Shown: positions 9,611 to 18,141 of the stretch, one piece after another
Layout: each line of letters opens with the position of its first letter
Position numbering within the stretch: the first letter of the stretch is position 1
Assembly: GCF_004322855.1 (NCBI RefSeq)
Contig: NZ_CP036402.1
Span: forward strand, 186,001-250,000
DNA from: Egibacter rhizosphaerae
Lineage (GTDB): Bacteria > Actinomycetota > Nitriliruptoria > Euzebyales > Egibacteraceae
Direction: 5' to 3'
DNA length: 64,000 nt
Program-made: the position numbers and the translations under genes
Notes under the pieces: model-generated
What the model was told of the DNA's origin: nothing
Database searches by the model: none
The model's input: only the letters and a program-made list of their open reading frames with translations

Positions 9611-9616
9611 AGGCTA
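9611..9616 (-). promoter_or_regulatory. -10 box (TAGCCT) for the 180-aa protein gene, leaderless
   Basis: TAGCCT on the minus strand ends 8 nt before the ATG at 9602, which places transcription start at or next to the start codon. There is no Shine-Dalgarno sequence. Confidence 0.5.
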
Positions 9617-9679
9617 GCCGGTGCACCGGCCGCTCCGCCGGGCACCCCCGCGTGGATCTGTGGGCACGCCGGAAGCCGC

Positions 9680-9685
9680 TAGGGT
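9680..9685 (+). promoter_or_regulatory. -10 box (TAGGGT) for serB, leaderless
   Basis: TAGGGT ends 8 nt before the serB ATG at 9694 and no ribosome site intervenes, so the transcript probably begins at the start codon. No clear -35 element is visible. Confidence 0.5.
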
Positions 9686-9693
9686 TGCGCGCC

Positions 9694-10932
9694 ATGGACG
9701 ACACCAATGCTTTGCTCATCACCGTGACCGGACAGGACCGCCCCGGCATCGCCGCACGGCTGTGCGCGACCCTCGCGGACCGGGGTGCCCGCATCCTCGA
9801 CATCGAGCAAACCGCGATCCACGGGCGCTTGCTGCTTGGACTGCTCGTCTCGTGCGGCCAGGACGAGACCGCCACACGGGTCGCCCTCACCGAGACGGCG
9901 GACGAGCTCGGAGTCGGCCTCGAGTTCGAGACGGTGCCGGGACGGCCCCGTGACGAGTCCGAGCGGCACCACGTCGTCGTGCTGGGTCAACCGCTGCCGT
10001 CGGGCTCGTTGGCGGCGGTGTCGGCCTCACTGGCCCAGTGCGGCGCGAACATCGATCGGATCGTGCGCCTGTCGCGCTACCCGATCATGAGTGTGGAGCT
10101 GCAGGTCGCCGGGGGCGACGGCGCCCAGCTGCGGGACGCGCTCGCGGCCACCGCGGCCGGAGAGCGGATCGACGTCGCGGTTCAGGAGGCCTCGCTGTAC
10201 CGGCGGGCCAAGCGGCTGATCGTGATGGACGTCGACTCGACCCTCGTGCAGGGCGAGGTGATCGAGGAGTTGGCGGCGCTGGTGGACCAACGCGAGGCGG
10301 TCGCCCGCGTGACCGAGCGCGCCATGACGGGCGAGCTCGACTTCGAGGCCTCGTTGCGCGAGCGGGTCGCGCTCCTCGAGGGGGTGGACGCGTCGGCCCT
10401 CGAGACGGTCCGCGACCAGCTGCGCCTCACGCCGGGCGCTCGGACCGTCACGCGCACGCTCAAGCGCCTCGGCTTCGAGCTCGCGATCGTGTCCGGTGGG
10501 TTCACCCAGGTGACCGACCAGCTCGTCACCGAGCTCGGGCTGGACTACTCGCGCGCGAACACGCTGGAGATCGTTGACGGCCGCCTCACGGGGCGGCTCG
10601 TCGGGCCGATCATCGATCGCGCCGCCAAGGCACGAGCCCTCGAGGACTTCGCGTCCAGCGCCGGCGTCCCGATCAGCCAGACCGTCGCCGTCGGCGACGG
10701 GGCCAACGACCTCGGCATGCTCGGCCGCGCTGGGCTGGGCATCGCCTTCAACGCGAAGCCGGTCGTCGCAGCCGCGGCGGACACCCGTGTCAGCGTGCCC
10801 TATCTGGACGCGATCCTGTCGATCCTGGGCATCGCACGGGACGAGGTCGAGGCCGCCGACGCCCAGGACGGTCCCGGGAGCCATGGAGGACCGACGCTCG
10901 CGACGGCCACGGCCGCCACGGCGACACGATAG
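9694..10932 (+). CDS. serB: Phosphoserine phosphatase with N-terminal ACT domains
   Basis: This enzyme performs the last step of serine biosynthesis, hydrolysing O-phosphoserine. The 412-aa protein has two ACT-type regulatory domains (about 5-75 and 90-160) followed by a HAD phosphatase domain. The catalytic DVDST is at 179-183, with Asp179 the nucleophile and Asp181 the acid. SGGFTQV, a Lys in DRAAKARAL and the VGDGANDLGML metal-binding motif follow. The double-ACT arrangement is that of mycobacterial SerB2, where serine binding inhibits the enzyme. The last 30 residues are low-complexity Ala/Thr. The start is supported by a -10 box 8 nt upstream. Confidence 0.96.
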   Translation: MDDTNALLITVTGQDRPGIAARLCATLADRGARILDIEQTAIHGRLLLGLLVSCGQDETATRVALTETADELGVGLEFETVPGRPRDESERHHVVVLGQPLPSGSLAAVSASLAQCGANIDRIVRLSRYPIMSVELQVAGGDGAQLRDALAATAAGERIDVAVQEASLYRRAKRLIVMDVDSTLVQGEVIEELAALVDQREAVARVTERAMTGELDFEASLRERVALLEGVDASALETVRDQLRLTPGARTVTRTLKRLGFELAIVSGGFTQVTDQLVTELGLDYSRANTLEIVDGRLTGRLVGPIIDRAAKARALEDFASSAGVPISQTVAVGDGANDLGMLGRAGLGIAFNAKPVVAAAADTRVSVPYLDAILSILGIARDEVEAADAQDGPGSHGGPTLATATAATATR

Positions 10933-10969
10933 GTGCGCACGTGCCGTGGCCGTGCCCCGTCCGAAACGA

Positions 10970-11455
10970 CTAGCCGCGGCCGTCGTCGAGGTGGGCCCGC
11001 ACGAACCACTGCTGCATCTCGAGCTTCTCTGCCTGACCGATGAGCATGTCCTGGCTCACCAGATCGAGGTCCTCCAACTCGTGGATGGCGGCCCGGTGGT
11101 CGCCGATCACGCCGGAGTAGACGCTGTCAAGTTCGGCGAGGTGCCGCGAGGCGTCGGCGCGGTTCAGGGAGTACTCCTCCCACGTTCGGTGGTGCGCGAC
11201 GAAGCCCGGGGTGCCGACCGGCTCGGCCCCCAGGGTCGCGATACGTTCGGCGAGGGCGTCGGACATCTGTCGCGTCGCGTCGACCCACGGATCCAACATC
11301 TCGTGCACGCTGGCGAAGTTGGGGCCCACGACGTTCCAGTGGACGTGCTTGAGGGTGAGCTGCAGATCGATCGTGGCCGTGAGGCGCCCCTGGAGCAGTT
11401 GCGCAACCTTCGCCCCGGTGTCCGCGTCCAGGCCCGGCACGGTATAGCGACCCAT
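10970..11455 (-). CDS. dps: Dps-family ferritin-like DNA-protection protein
   Basis: This 161-aa cytoplasmic protein is expected to form a 12-subunit shell that oxidises and stores iron and protects DNA. The Dps signature is clear: LKHVHWNVVGPNFASVHEMLDPWVD holds the inter-subunit ferroxidase His, Asp and Glu ligands at about residues 37-60. The C-terminal helices contain QDMLIGQAEKLEMQQWFVRAHL. The ATG at 11455 has an AAGGAG ribosome site 8 nt upstream. It is convergent with serB and divergent from the aminotransferase, with a 237-bp upstream region. The N-terminus is short, so a DNA-binding tail is weak or absent. Confidence 0.95.
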   Translation of the reverse strand: MGRYTVPGLDADTGAKVAQLLQGRLTATIDLQLTLKHVHWNVVGPNFASVHEMLDPWVDATRQMSDALAERIATLGAEPVGTPGFVAHHRTWEEYSLNRADASRHLAELDSVYSGVIGDHRAAIHELEDLDLVSQDMLIGQAEKLEMQQWFVRAHLDDGRG

Positions 11456-11692
11456 CGTGATGCACTCCTTCTCGTCGAGATCCGGCGGTGTCGGGTGTTC
11501 GCGGTCGAGTCGGGACGAACGCAGCGAGCAGATCCCGGACGGGACCGCGATTCGCGATGTCGCGGCGTGTACCTTCCCGTTCGAGCGGAGGGCGACACGA
11601 CGGCGGTCCGGGGATCCCTGGCCACTCGTGCGCCCCCCGCTTGACGGTGGCCGGTGGCGGCCCGAGCATGACCGAGCACAGGACGCAGACTC

Positions 11693-12961
11693 ATGACAAG
11701 CACATCCCGAACGACCCAGGGCACCGCGGGGACGGCGGCAGGAGGCGGGGGTGACGCCGCGCGTACCCCTGCGCTGAGTTCGCGTGTGGCGGGCCTGACC
11801 GAGTCCGCGACGCTGGCCATCACCGCGAAGGCCAAGGCGCTGCGTGCCGACGGCGCCGACGTGATCGGCTTCGGCGCCGGGGAGCCCGATGCCCACACCC
11901 CCACCCACATCGTCGAGGCGGCGCAGGCGGCGGCAGCCGACCCCGCGACCCACCGGTACTCGGCGGCGGGTGGGCTGCCGGAGCTGAAGGCGGCCATCGC
12001 CGCCGACACCGAGCGCCACGGGGGGAGGCCGACGCAGCCCGCGGAGGTGCTCGTCACCAACGGGGGTAAGCACGCGCTGTACGCGGTCTTCCAGACGCTC
12101 CTCGACCCCGGTGACGAGGCCCTCCTGCCCGCTCCCTACTGGGTGAGCTACCCCGAACAGATCCGCCTCGCGGGGGCGACCCCCGTGGAACTTCCGGCGA
12201 GTGCCGACGCGGGCTACCGCGTGACCGTCGAACAGCTCGACGCCGCCGTGACCGACCGCACCAAGCTGCTGATCTTCAATTCCCCGGCAAACCCGACCGG
12301 CGCGGTCTACCCGCCGGACGAGGTGTCCGCGATCGGACGCTGGGCACTCGATCGGGGCATCTGGGTCGTCTGCGACGAGATCTACGAGCATCTCGTCTAT
12401 GGAGACGCGCAACACGCCTCGATGGTCACCCAGGTGCCCGAACTGTCCGACCAGTGCATCCTCGCCAACGGGGTCGCGAAGACGTACGCGATGACCGGGT
12501 GGCGCGTGGGCTGGGCCATCGCGCCCCAGCCGGTCAGCGCGGCGATGGGCCGCCTGCAGAGCCACACGACCTCCAACGTCGCGAACATCGCGCAACACGC
12601 CGCCATCGCCGCGCTGAACGGCCCCCGCGACGAGGTGGAGCGCATGCGTGCGACCTTCGACCGGCGGCGCCGCCTCGCCTACGAGCGGTTGCGCGACCTG
12701 CCGGGGTTGACCTGCCCGCTGCCCGAGGGCGCCTTCTACGTCTTCCCCTCGGTCGAGGGCCTGCTCGGCACCGAGGTCGCGGGCCGGCGTGTCGACACCT
12801 CGCTCGACCTCTGCGAGGTCCTGCTCGACACGGCACGGGTGGCGCTCGTCCCCGGCGAGGGCTTCGGGGCGCCCGGACACGTTCGCCTGTCCTACGCCCT
12901 CGGCGACGACGACCTCGAGCGAGGCCTCGACCGGATCCGCGACCTGTTGACCCGAGCCTAG
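11693..12961 (+). CDS. Pyridoxal-phosphate aminotransferase (aspartate aminotransferase-like)
   Basis: This 422-aa fold-type I enzyme resembles class Ib aspartate aminotransferases: GAGEPDAHTP, SPANPTGAVY, CDEIYEHLVY, the PLP-binding Lys263 in NGVAKTYAMTGWRVGW, and a C-terminal Arg in GHVRLSYAL. It would interconvert aspartate and oxaloacetate with glutamate/2-oxoglutarate, though related family members also accept prephenate or aromatic amino acids. The first 30 residues are a low-complexity Thr/Gly/Ala stretch before the fold begins, so a later start is possible, although none is clearly better. It is divergent from dps. Confidence 0.92.
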   Translation: MTSTSRTTQGTAGTAAGGGGDAARTPALSSRVAGLTESATLAITAKAKALRADGADVIGFGAGEPDAHTPTHIVEAAQAAAADPATHRYSAAGGLPELKAAIAADTERHGGRPTQPAEVLVTNGGKHALYAVFQTLLDPGDEALLPAPYWVSYPEQIRLAGATPVELPASADAGYRVTVEQLDAAVTDRTKLLIFNSPANPTGAVYPPDEVSAIGRWALDRGIWVVCDEIYEHLVYGDAQHASMVTQVPELSDQCILANGVAKTYAMTGWRVGWAIAPQPVSAAMGRLQSHTTSNVANIAQHAAIAALNGPRDEVERMRATFDRRRRLAYERLRDLPGLTCPLPEGAFYVFPSVEGLLGTEVAGRRVDTSLDLCEVLLDTARVALVPGEGFGAPGHVRLSYALGDDDLERGLDRIRDLLTRA

Positions 12962-13037
12962 GGAACCGACCCAGCCCGTACCCCGTGCCCACGTCCGATC
13001 GCTCCCCGGCCGACCCAACCAGGAGGACCGCACCCCT

Positions 13038-13514
13038 ATGGCCGCCTTCCGGCTCACGAGCCCGGCCTTCGACGACGCCGGCCCCATCCCCGACGCCCAC
13101 ACGGGCTGGGGCGAGGACCGCAGCCCGCCCCTGCAGTGGGAGGGAGTGCCCGAGGGGACGCAGGAGCTCGTGCTCGTGTGCGAGGATCCCGATGCGGACG
13201 AGGGGGTGCTGACCCACTGGCTCGCCTACGGCATCCCCCCCGACGTCGACGGCCTCCCGGAGGGCCTGCCACGCAGCGCGGTCATCCAGGAGCCCGTGGA
13301 GGTCGTGCAGGGCCTCAACGAGTTCGGTGAAGTCGGGTACGTGGGTCCCCAGCGCGAGGAGGCCGAGGATCGCGGGCCGCACCGGTACTTCTTCCGGCTG
13401 CACGCCCTCGACGTGGAACTGCTCGACGTGCCGCCGGGCGTGACCCGCGAGGAGCTGCGGGCCTCGGCGAAGGGTCACGTGATCGAGTCCACCGAGTTCG
13501 TGGGCATCGCCTGA
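13038..13514 (+). CDS. YbhB/YbcL-type PEBP (Raf kinase inhibitor-like) protein
   Basis: This 158-aa protein belongs to the phosphatidylethanolamine-binding protein family. The signature anion-pocket elements are present: LVLVCEDPDAD, THWLAYGIPP, and PHRYFFRLHALD near the C-terminal half. There is no signal peptide, so it is probably cytoplasmic. The bacterial function is not established. It has an AGGAGG ribosome site (13020-13025) and ends by sharing one base (TGATG) with the S9 peptidase start, so the two are co-translated. Confidence 0.9.
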   Translation: MAAFRLTSPAFDDAGPIPDAHTGWGEDRSPPLQWEGVPEGTQELVLVCEDPDADEGVLTHWLAYGIPPDVDGLPEGLPRSAVIQEPVEVVQGLNEFGEVGYVGPQREEAEDRGPHRYFFRLHALDVELLDVPPGVTREELRASAKGHVIESTEFVGIA

Positions 13515-15346
13515 TGGCCGCTCCGCAACCGGTGCCCGGCGCCGCCGGTGCCGACGAGCCAGCGTGGATGCGACGCTTCCGCGCCGCCCGCGTGAGCCTC
13601 CCCCGGTGGGCACGGAACGCCCCCCATCGCCTCGTGTACGCGTCGAACGCCGAGGGCGTCTGGCAGCTCTCGTCCTGGGACGCCACGACCGACACCCACC
13701 GCCGTCTGACCGACAAGGTCACGGGTGTGCGCGCCGGGGCGGTGCTGCCCGACGGCTCGGGCGTGGTGTGGTTCGACGACCACGACGGCGACGAGGTGGG
13801 CCGGTGGGTGGTGACCCCGTTCGATGGGGGACCCCACGCCCCGCTCGCGCCCGACGTGCCCGAGGGATGGTCCACCGGACTCGCCCTCGAACCGGACGGG
13901 GGCGTCGTCGGGGTCGCGACCCGAGCGGGGTACGAGGTGTGGCGCCTGCATGGGGCGCGGACCGGGACCTCGGCGGACCGGCTGCTCGTGTCCGAGCAAC
14001 CGCTCGGGGTCGACGGGGTCTCCGCGGACGGGACCCTCGTAGCCCTGAGCCACACCGACCACGGCGACTCGCTGCACCCCACCGCGCGCGTGGTCGACCG
14101 CGCCACGGGCGAGACCGTCGCCGACCCGGGCGGCGGGGACGGCGTGACCGAGGTGCCGGGCCCGTTCACGCGCGAGATGGGCGACGAGCGGCTCGTGCTG
14201 CACAGCGACCGCTCGGGACGGATGCGCCCGGAGATCTGGCAGCCGCGCGTCGGGCGCCGCGAGCCACTGCGCCTCGACCTGCCGGGGGAGGTCTCCGCCA
14301 GCGGGTGGTGGCCGGGGGGACGTGCGCTGCTGCTCACCCACGATCACGAGGGCCGCAGCGAACTGTGGCGCTACGACCTTGACGCGGGCTCCGCGACGCG
14401 GTTGCCGACCCGCGGTGGGACCGTGACCGGTGCGCGCGTGCGGGACGACGGTCCGGTCTGGTACGTCGGTTCGTCCGGGGACCGGCAGAGCGAGGTCCGC
14501 AGCCTCGAGGACGACACCGATCACGTGCTGCTCGCGCCACCCGGGGAGCGCGCACCCGACGGCATGCCCTACACCGCGGTGCGGTACCCGAACGACGAGG
14601 GGGGCGAGGTCCACGCGTTCCTCGCGCTGCCCGCCGGTGAGGCCCCGTTCCCCTTGGTCGTGGAGGTGCACGGAGGCCCCATGGCCCAGGTCGACGACGC
14701 CTTCGACCCCCAGGTGCAGGCCTGGGTCGACCACGGCTTCGCGGTGCTGCAGCCGAACTATCGCGGCTCGACCGGGTTCGGCAAGGCCTGGGAGGACGCG
14801 CTCGAGGGCAACCCGGGACGGCCCGAGGTCGCCGACAGCCGGGCCGGACGGGACCACCTCGTCGCCGACGGCATCGCGGACCCCGGGCAGGTGGTGCTGA
14901 CCGGTGGCTCGTGGGGTGGCTACGTGACGCTGCTCGGCCTCGGCATCGCCCCCGAGGCGTGGGATGCCGGGGTGGCCGTGGTGCCGGTGGCCGACTACCT
15001 GACGGCCTACGAGGACGAGTCGCCCGACCTGCAGGCGCTGGATCGCTCGCTGTTCGGCGGAGGGCCCGAGGAGCGGCCCGAGCTGTGGCGGGACCGCTCC
15101 CCTCTCACGCACGTCGACGCGGTCCGCGCTCCCGTGCTGATCATCACGGGCGAGAACGACACCCGCTGCCCGCGCCGTCAGGTCGATCGGTACGTCGACG
15201 CGCTGGCGGCACGAGGCGTTCCCCACGAGTACGACGTGTTCGACGCGGGTCACGGCTCGCTCGCGGTCGACGAGCAGATCCGCCAGACCGCCCTGGCGAT
15301 CGACTTCGTCGCGCGCCACCTCGGGACGTCGGCGGCGGAGCGATGA
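13514..15346 (+). CDS. S9-family prolyl oligopeptidase-like serine peptidase
   Basis: This 610-aa peptidase has an N-terminal beta-propeller (about 20-340) that gates access to a C-terminal alpha/beta-hydrolase domain (about 350-610). Ser466 in GGSWGGY, Asp549 in ENDTRCP and His580 in DAGHGSL form the triad. NYRGSTGFGKAWE is typical of acylaminoacyl-peptidase/dipeptidyl-peptidase relatives. There is no signal peptide, so it likely acts on peptides in the cytoplasm. The ATG overlaps the stop of the PEBP gene by one base, indicating an operon. It is convergent with the DUF368 gene. Confidence 0.93.
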   Translation: MAAPQPVPGAAGADEPAWMRRFRAARVSLPRWARNAPHRLVYASNAEGVWQLSSWDATTDTHRRLTDKVTGVRAGAVLPDGSGVVWFDDHDGDEVGRWVVTPFDGGPHAPLAPDVPEGWSTGLALEPDGGVVGVATRAGYEVWRLHGARTGTSADRLLVSEQPLGVDGVSADGTLVALSHTDHGDSLHPTARVVDRATGETVADPGGGDGVTEVPGPFTREMGDERLVLHSDRSGRMRPEIWQPRVGRREPLRLDLPGEVSASGWWPGGRALLLTHDHEGRSELWRYDLDAGSATRLPTRGGTVTGARVRDDGPVWYVGSSGDRQSEVRSLEDDTDHVLLAPPGERAPDGMPYTAVRYPNDEGGEVHAFLALPAGEAPFPLVVEVHGGPMAQVDDAFDPQVQAWVDHGFAVLQPNYRGSTGFGKAWEDALEGNPGRPEVADSRAGRDHLVADGIADPGQVVLTGGSWGGYVTLLGLGIAPEAWDAGVAVVPVADYLTAYEDESPDLQALDRSLFGGGPEERPELWRDRSPLTHVDAVRAPVLIITGENDTRCPRRQVDRYVDALAARGVPHEYDVFDAGHGSLAVDEQIRQTALAIDFVARHLGTSAAER

Positions 15347-15361
15347 GCGGCTCGCCGGTGA

Positions 15362-15377
15362 CCCGCTAGCGAGCGGG
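15362..15377. terminator. Hairpin between convergent S9 peptidase and DUF368 genes
   Basis: CCCGCT and AGCGGG (6 bp) flank a 4-nt loop, 15 bp after the peptidase stop and spanning the stop of the DUF368 gene. It could terminate both transcripts. There is no T-run. Confidence 0.4.
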
Positions 15378-16262
15378 CGGCGACGAGCCCGCCGCCGCCC
15401 GGGTCCCGAGCCGGACCACGAGTCGCAGCAGCACGAACGCGGCGACCGCCACGCCGACCGTCGTCAGCGTCTGCGCTTCGAGCGGCACGGCCAGCAGCTC
15501 GCGGTCCTCGGTCTGCCACGGCCACAGGGCCCGTAACGCCCCCGCCATGAGCCCGACCAGGGCCGCCATCGTCACGTCGTGGCGGTGGGTGAGCAAATGA
15601 TCCAGCAGGCGGCTGAACAACCCGAGGCCGAGAACCCCACCCGCGGCGAAGGTCGCGACGTACACGACGTCCCCCGAGCGCAGGGCGGTCAGGCTGGCCC
15701 CGTACACCCCGAGGATCAGCAGGAGGTAGGCACCGGACAGCCCCGGCAGGATCATCGCGCAGAGCGCGACCATCGCCGAGAGGAAGACGATCGGCAGTGC
15801 CGGGTCCACGATCTCGCGCGGCGGCAGGCCCGCCAGGACGAAGGCCGTCACGGCGGCGACGCCGACCACGGCGGCGAGGCGACGGGTCGGCCGCTCGATC
15901 CGGCCCCAGGGCAGCGGGAGCGAGGCGGCGATCAGCCCGAAGAACGCCGCGCTCGTCTCGGCCGGATAGCCGTCGAGCAGCGGGGGGATCACGAGGGAGC
16001 CCAGTCCGAGAGCGGCGACGACGCCGAGCGCGAGCGGGATCAGCAGACGCAGGTCGACATCGCGGACGTGCTCCCGCGCGGCGCGGAACCGGAGGGCGAG
16101 CAACGCCGCTCCCGTTCGTGCCAAGGCCCCCACCGACCTGACGAGGCGGTCGTAGATCCCCACGATCAACGCGACCGTGCCGCCCGACACGCCCGGCACG
16201 ATGTCCGCCGCGCCCATGAGGACGCCACGAGCGGCGTGGACGAGCGGCTCGGGCGGGCGCAT
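15366..16262 (-). CDS. DUF368 membrane protein, PopT-like polyprenyl-phosphate transporter
   Basis: This 298-aa polytopic membrane protein has about 8-9 helices. The DUF368 hallmarks are the two pseudo-repeated segments GAADIVPGVSGGTVALIVGIYDRL near the N-terminus and MILPGLSGAYLLLILGVY in the middle. DUF368 proteins (PopT) have been proposed to return undecaprenyl phosphate across the membrane for cell-wall synthesis, alongside DedA proteins. The ATG at 16262 lies 7 nt after a TAGCCT box. The C-terminal tail is short and basic. It is a single gene, not in a wall-synthesis cluster. Confidence 0.92.
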   Translation of the reverse strand: MRPPEPLVHAARGVLMGAADIVPGVSGGTVALIVGIYDRLVRSVGALARTGAALLALRFRAAREHVRDVDLRLLIPLALGVVAALGLGSLVIPPLLDGYPAETSAAFFGLIAASLPLPWGRIERPTRRLAAVVGVAAVTAFVLAGLPPREIVDPALPIVFLSAMVALCAMILPGLSGAYLLLILGVYGASLTALRSGDVVYVATFAAGGVLGLGLFSRLLDHLLTHRHDVTMAALVGLMAGALRALWPWQTEDRELLAVPLEAQTLTTVGVAVAAFVLLRLVVRLGTRAAAGSSPPAR

Positions 16263-16269
16263 GGATCCC

Positions 16270-16275
16270 AGGCTA
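16270..16275 (-). promoter_or_regulatory. -10 box (TAGCCT) for the DUF368 gene, leaderless
   Basis: TAGCCT on the minus strand ends 7 nt before the ATG at 16262, with no ribosome site between them. Transcription probably starts at the start codon. Confidence 0.5.
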
Positions 16276-16327
16276 CGCGGCGTCCGAGAGCCGGCCCATC
16301 GCCTCGTTCGCGTCCCTCGGGTGCGGC

Positions 16328-18001
16328 CTACCGCTCGACGCTCACGTCCTCGAACCGCACCGATCCCTCGCCGCGGATCTCGTAGCCGGTGACGTCGGCC
16401 CGCCAACCCTGGATCTCGAGCGGATGGTAGAGGTACGTGAGGGCGTGCTGCTCTCGGATCCGGTCCACGGCGCGCTCGTACGCCTCGGCCCGCTCCTGAG
16501 GGTCGAGTATCTGCCGCGCCTCCTCGAGGATCGCGTCGACCTCCTCGTCGACGAAGCCGTGGACGTTGTGCGCCCCCTCGGAGTGGAGCGGGGCCTCGTA
16601 GGTGTCGGCGGGGTCGCGGTGGTCCTCCAAGCGGACCAGGGTCGCATCGAACGCGCCGTCGCGGAGTGCGCTCTCGTAGCGTTCCGGTGCGGCCACACGG
16701 GTCCGGGCGTCGAGGCCGATGCCGCGCCACTGCGCGGCGAGGGCGCTACCGACCCGTCGAGCCTCGTCATCGTCGGGTACCAGCAGATCCAGCTCGAGAC
16801 CCTCGAGCGCGTCCTCCTCCAGGCCGGCCGCCCCCAGGGGATCCGCCGTGGCCCCGCCCGCCCCGAGACCGGGCGGCCCGGGAATGTGGTACCGCGTGCC
16901 CGGAGGCAGCGCGGTCCGGCCGGGCTGGGCCGCGCCGCGCCGCGCCGCCTCGGCGATCGTCCCGCGCCGCACTGCGGCGGCCAGCGCCTCCCGCACCGGT
17001 GCCTCGGCCCAGGGTTGCCGGTCGTGGTTGAGCGCGTAGGCGACCGTCGCGGGGCGCGGCCGAGTGCCGATGATCACGTCGTCCCACTCGGGCTCCCCGT
17101 CCGCGTCCCGTGCGCGCACCTCGGCGGTCACCCGGTGCGCCCAATCCACCTCCCCGGCGGCCAGCGCGTCCATCCGCGCCGTGTCGTCCCGGACCGTGCG
17201 GTAGGTGATCCCGTCGAGCTCGGGAGCACCGCCCCAGTGGTCGCTGAACGCCTCCAGCTCCAGCTCGGTCGCTCCGGTGGCGTCGGCCACCGCGAACGGG
17301 CCCGTGCCGACCGGGTCGTCACGGAGCACCTCGCCCGACCCCTCCGGCACGATCGCCACGCCCCGCCCGCGTCCGAGATCGGCCGGCAGGTTGGCCCGCG
17401 GCTCCTCCAGGACGACCTCCACGGTGTGCTCGTCCGGCACCTCGACCGACGAGACATCGCCCAGCCGGTCCGGCTGCTGGGCCGACTTCGCCCGCTCGAT
17501 CGAGTACCGCACGTCGTGCCCGTCGAGCTCGGCACCGTCGTGCCAGCGCACCCCCTCGCGCAGCTCGAAGACCCACCGCTGGCCCCCGTCGACCGGTTCC
17601 CAACGTTCCGCGAGAGCGGGTTCCACGCCGTCGACCCCGTTCGGCTCGACCAACCGGTCGTAGACGTTCTCGAGCACGGCCAGCCGCGTGAGTCCGGTCG
17701 CCTCGTGGGGATCGAGGGTGTCAGGGGCGTCACCGATCGCGGCGAACAACACCCCTTCGGGCAGGTCGGCCGAGGGATCTCCCGGCGCCCCTGCGGTGTC
17801 CTCCTGGGACTCCGTGGGATCGTCGTCAGCGGTGCCGCCGCCAGCCTCGCTGCCCGCCTCGCCCGTTCCCGTTCCGGCGTCCGTGGCCTCGTCGGGCGGG
17901 TCCGGTGCGTCCGACTCGAGCGCCGCGTCGTCGCAGCCCCAGACCAGCAGCGCGAGCACGACCACGGCCCGCATGCTCCAGCGACGCCCGGCTCGATGCA
18001 C
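16328..18001 (-). CDS. Family 5 (peptide/nickel type) ABC solute-binding lipoprotein
   Basis: This 557-aa exported lipoprotein has a signal peptide with lipobox LVWGC (Cys at about residue 23). A long acidic Gly/Thr/Asp linker (about 25-80) precedes the SBP_bac_5 fold (about 85-550): PDTLDPHEATG, ERWEPVDGGQRWVFELREGVRWHDG, VGTGPF, and a C-terminal region typical of oligopeptide-binding proteins. It would deliver peptides or similar solutes to an ABC permease, but no permease or ATPase genes are adjacent, so it is an orphan. The start at 18001 is GTG. An ATG 9 codons in (MRAVVVLALL) would also give a good signal peptide. Confidence 0.9.
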   Translation of the reverse strand: MHRAGRRWSMRAVVVLALLVWGCDDAALESDAPDPPDEATDAGTGTGEAGSEAGGGTADDDPTESQEDTAGAPGDPSADLPEGVLFAAIGDAPDTLDPHEATGLTRLAVLENVYDRLVEPNGVDGVEPALAERWEPVDGGQRWVFELREGVRWHDGAELDGHDVRYSIERAKSAQQPDRLGDVSSVEVPDEHTVEVVLEEPRANLPADLGRGRGVAIVPEGSGEVLRDDPVGTGPFAVADATGATELELEAFSDHWGGAPELDGITYRTVRDDTARMDALAAGEVDWAHRVTAEVRARDADGEPEWDDVIIGTRPRPATVAYALNHDRQPWAEAPVREALAAAVRRGTIAEAARRGAAQPGRTALPPGTRYHIPGPPGLGAGGATADPLGAAGLEEDALEGLELDLLVPDDDEARRVGSALAAQWRGIGLDARTRVAAPERYESALRDGAFDATLVRLEDHRDPADTYEAPLHSEGAHNVHGFVDEEVDAILEEARQILDPQERAEAYERAVDRIREQHALTYLYHPLEIQGWRADVTGYEIRGEGSVRFEDVSVER

Positions 18002-18128
18002 TCGCGGGACCTCTCGGGTCGACGACGTGTTCCGGCGCCGATGCTACGCGAGGCCGCAGCCGTGATCCCGCGGACGGCACCCGTCCCCAGGTCGACCGTC
18101 CCTGCCGCGCGTGGTCACACCCGGTCAG

Positions 18129-18134
18129 TACCCT
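18129..18134 (+). promoter_or_regulatory. -10 box (TACCCT) for the Fe-S nuclease gene, leaderless
   Basis: TACCCT ends 7 nt before the ATG at 18142 with no ribosome site between, consistent with a leaderless message. Confidence 0.5.
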
Positions 18135-18141
18135 GCCCCAC

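Noticed and set aside
11456-13102. Minus-strand extension upstream of dps to 13102 (710 aa)
   Set aside because: It is antisense to the aminotransferase gene. Dps has a good ribosome site before 11455 and normal length from there.
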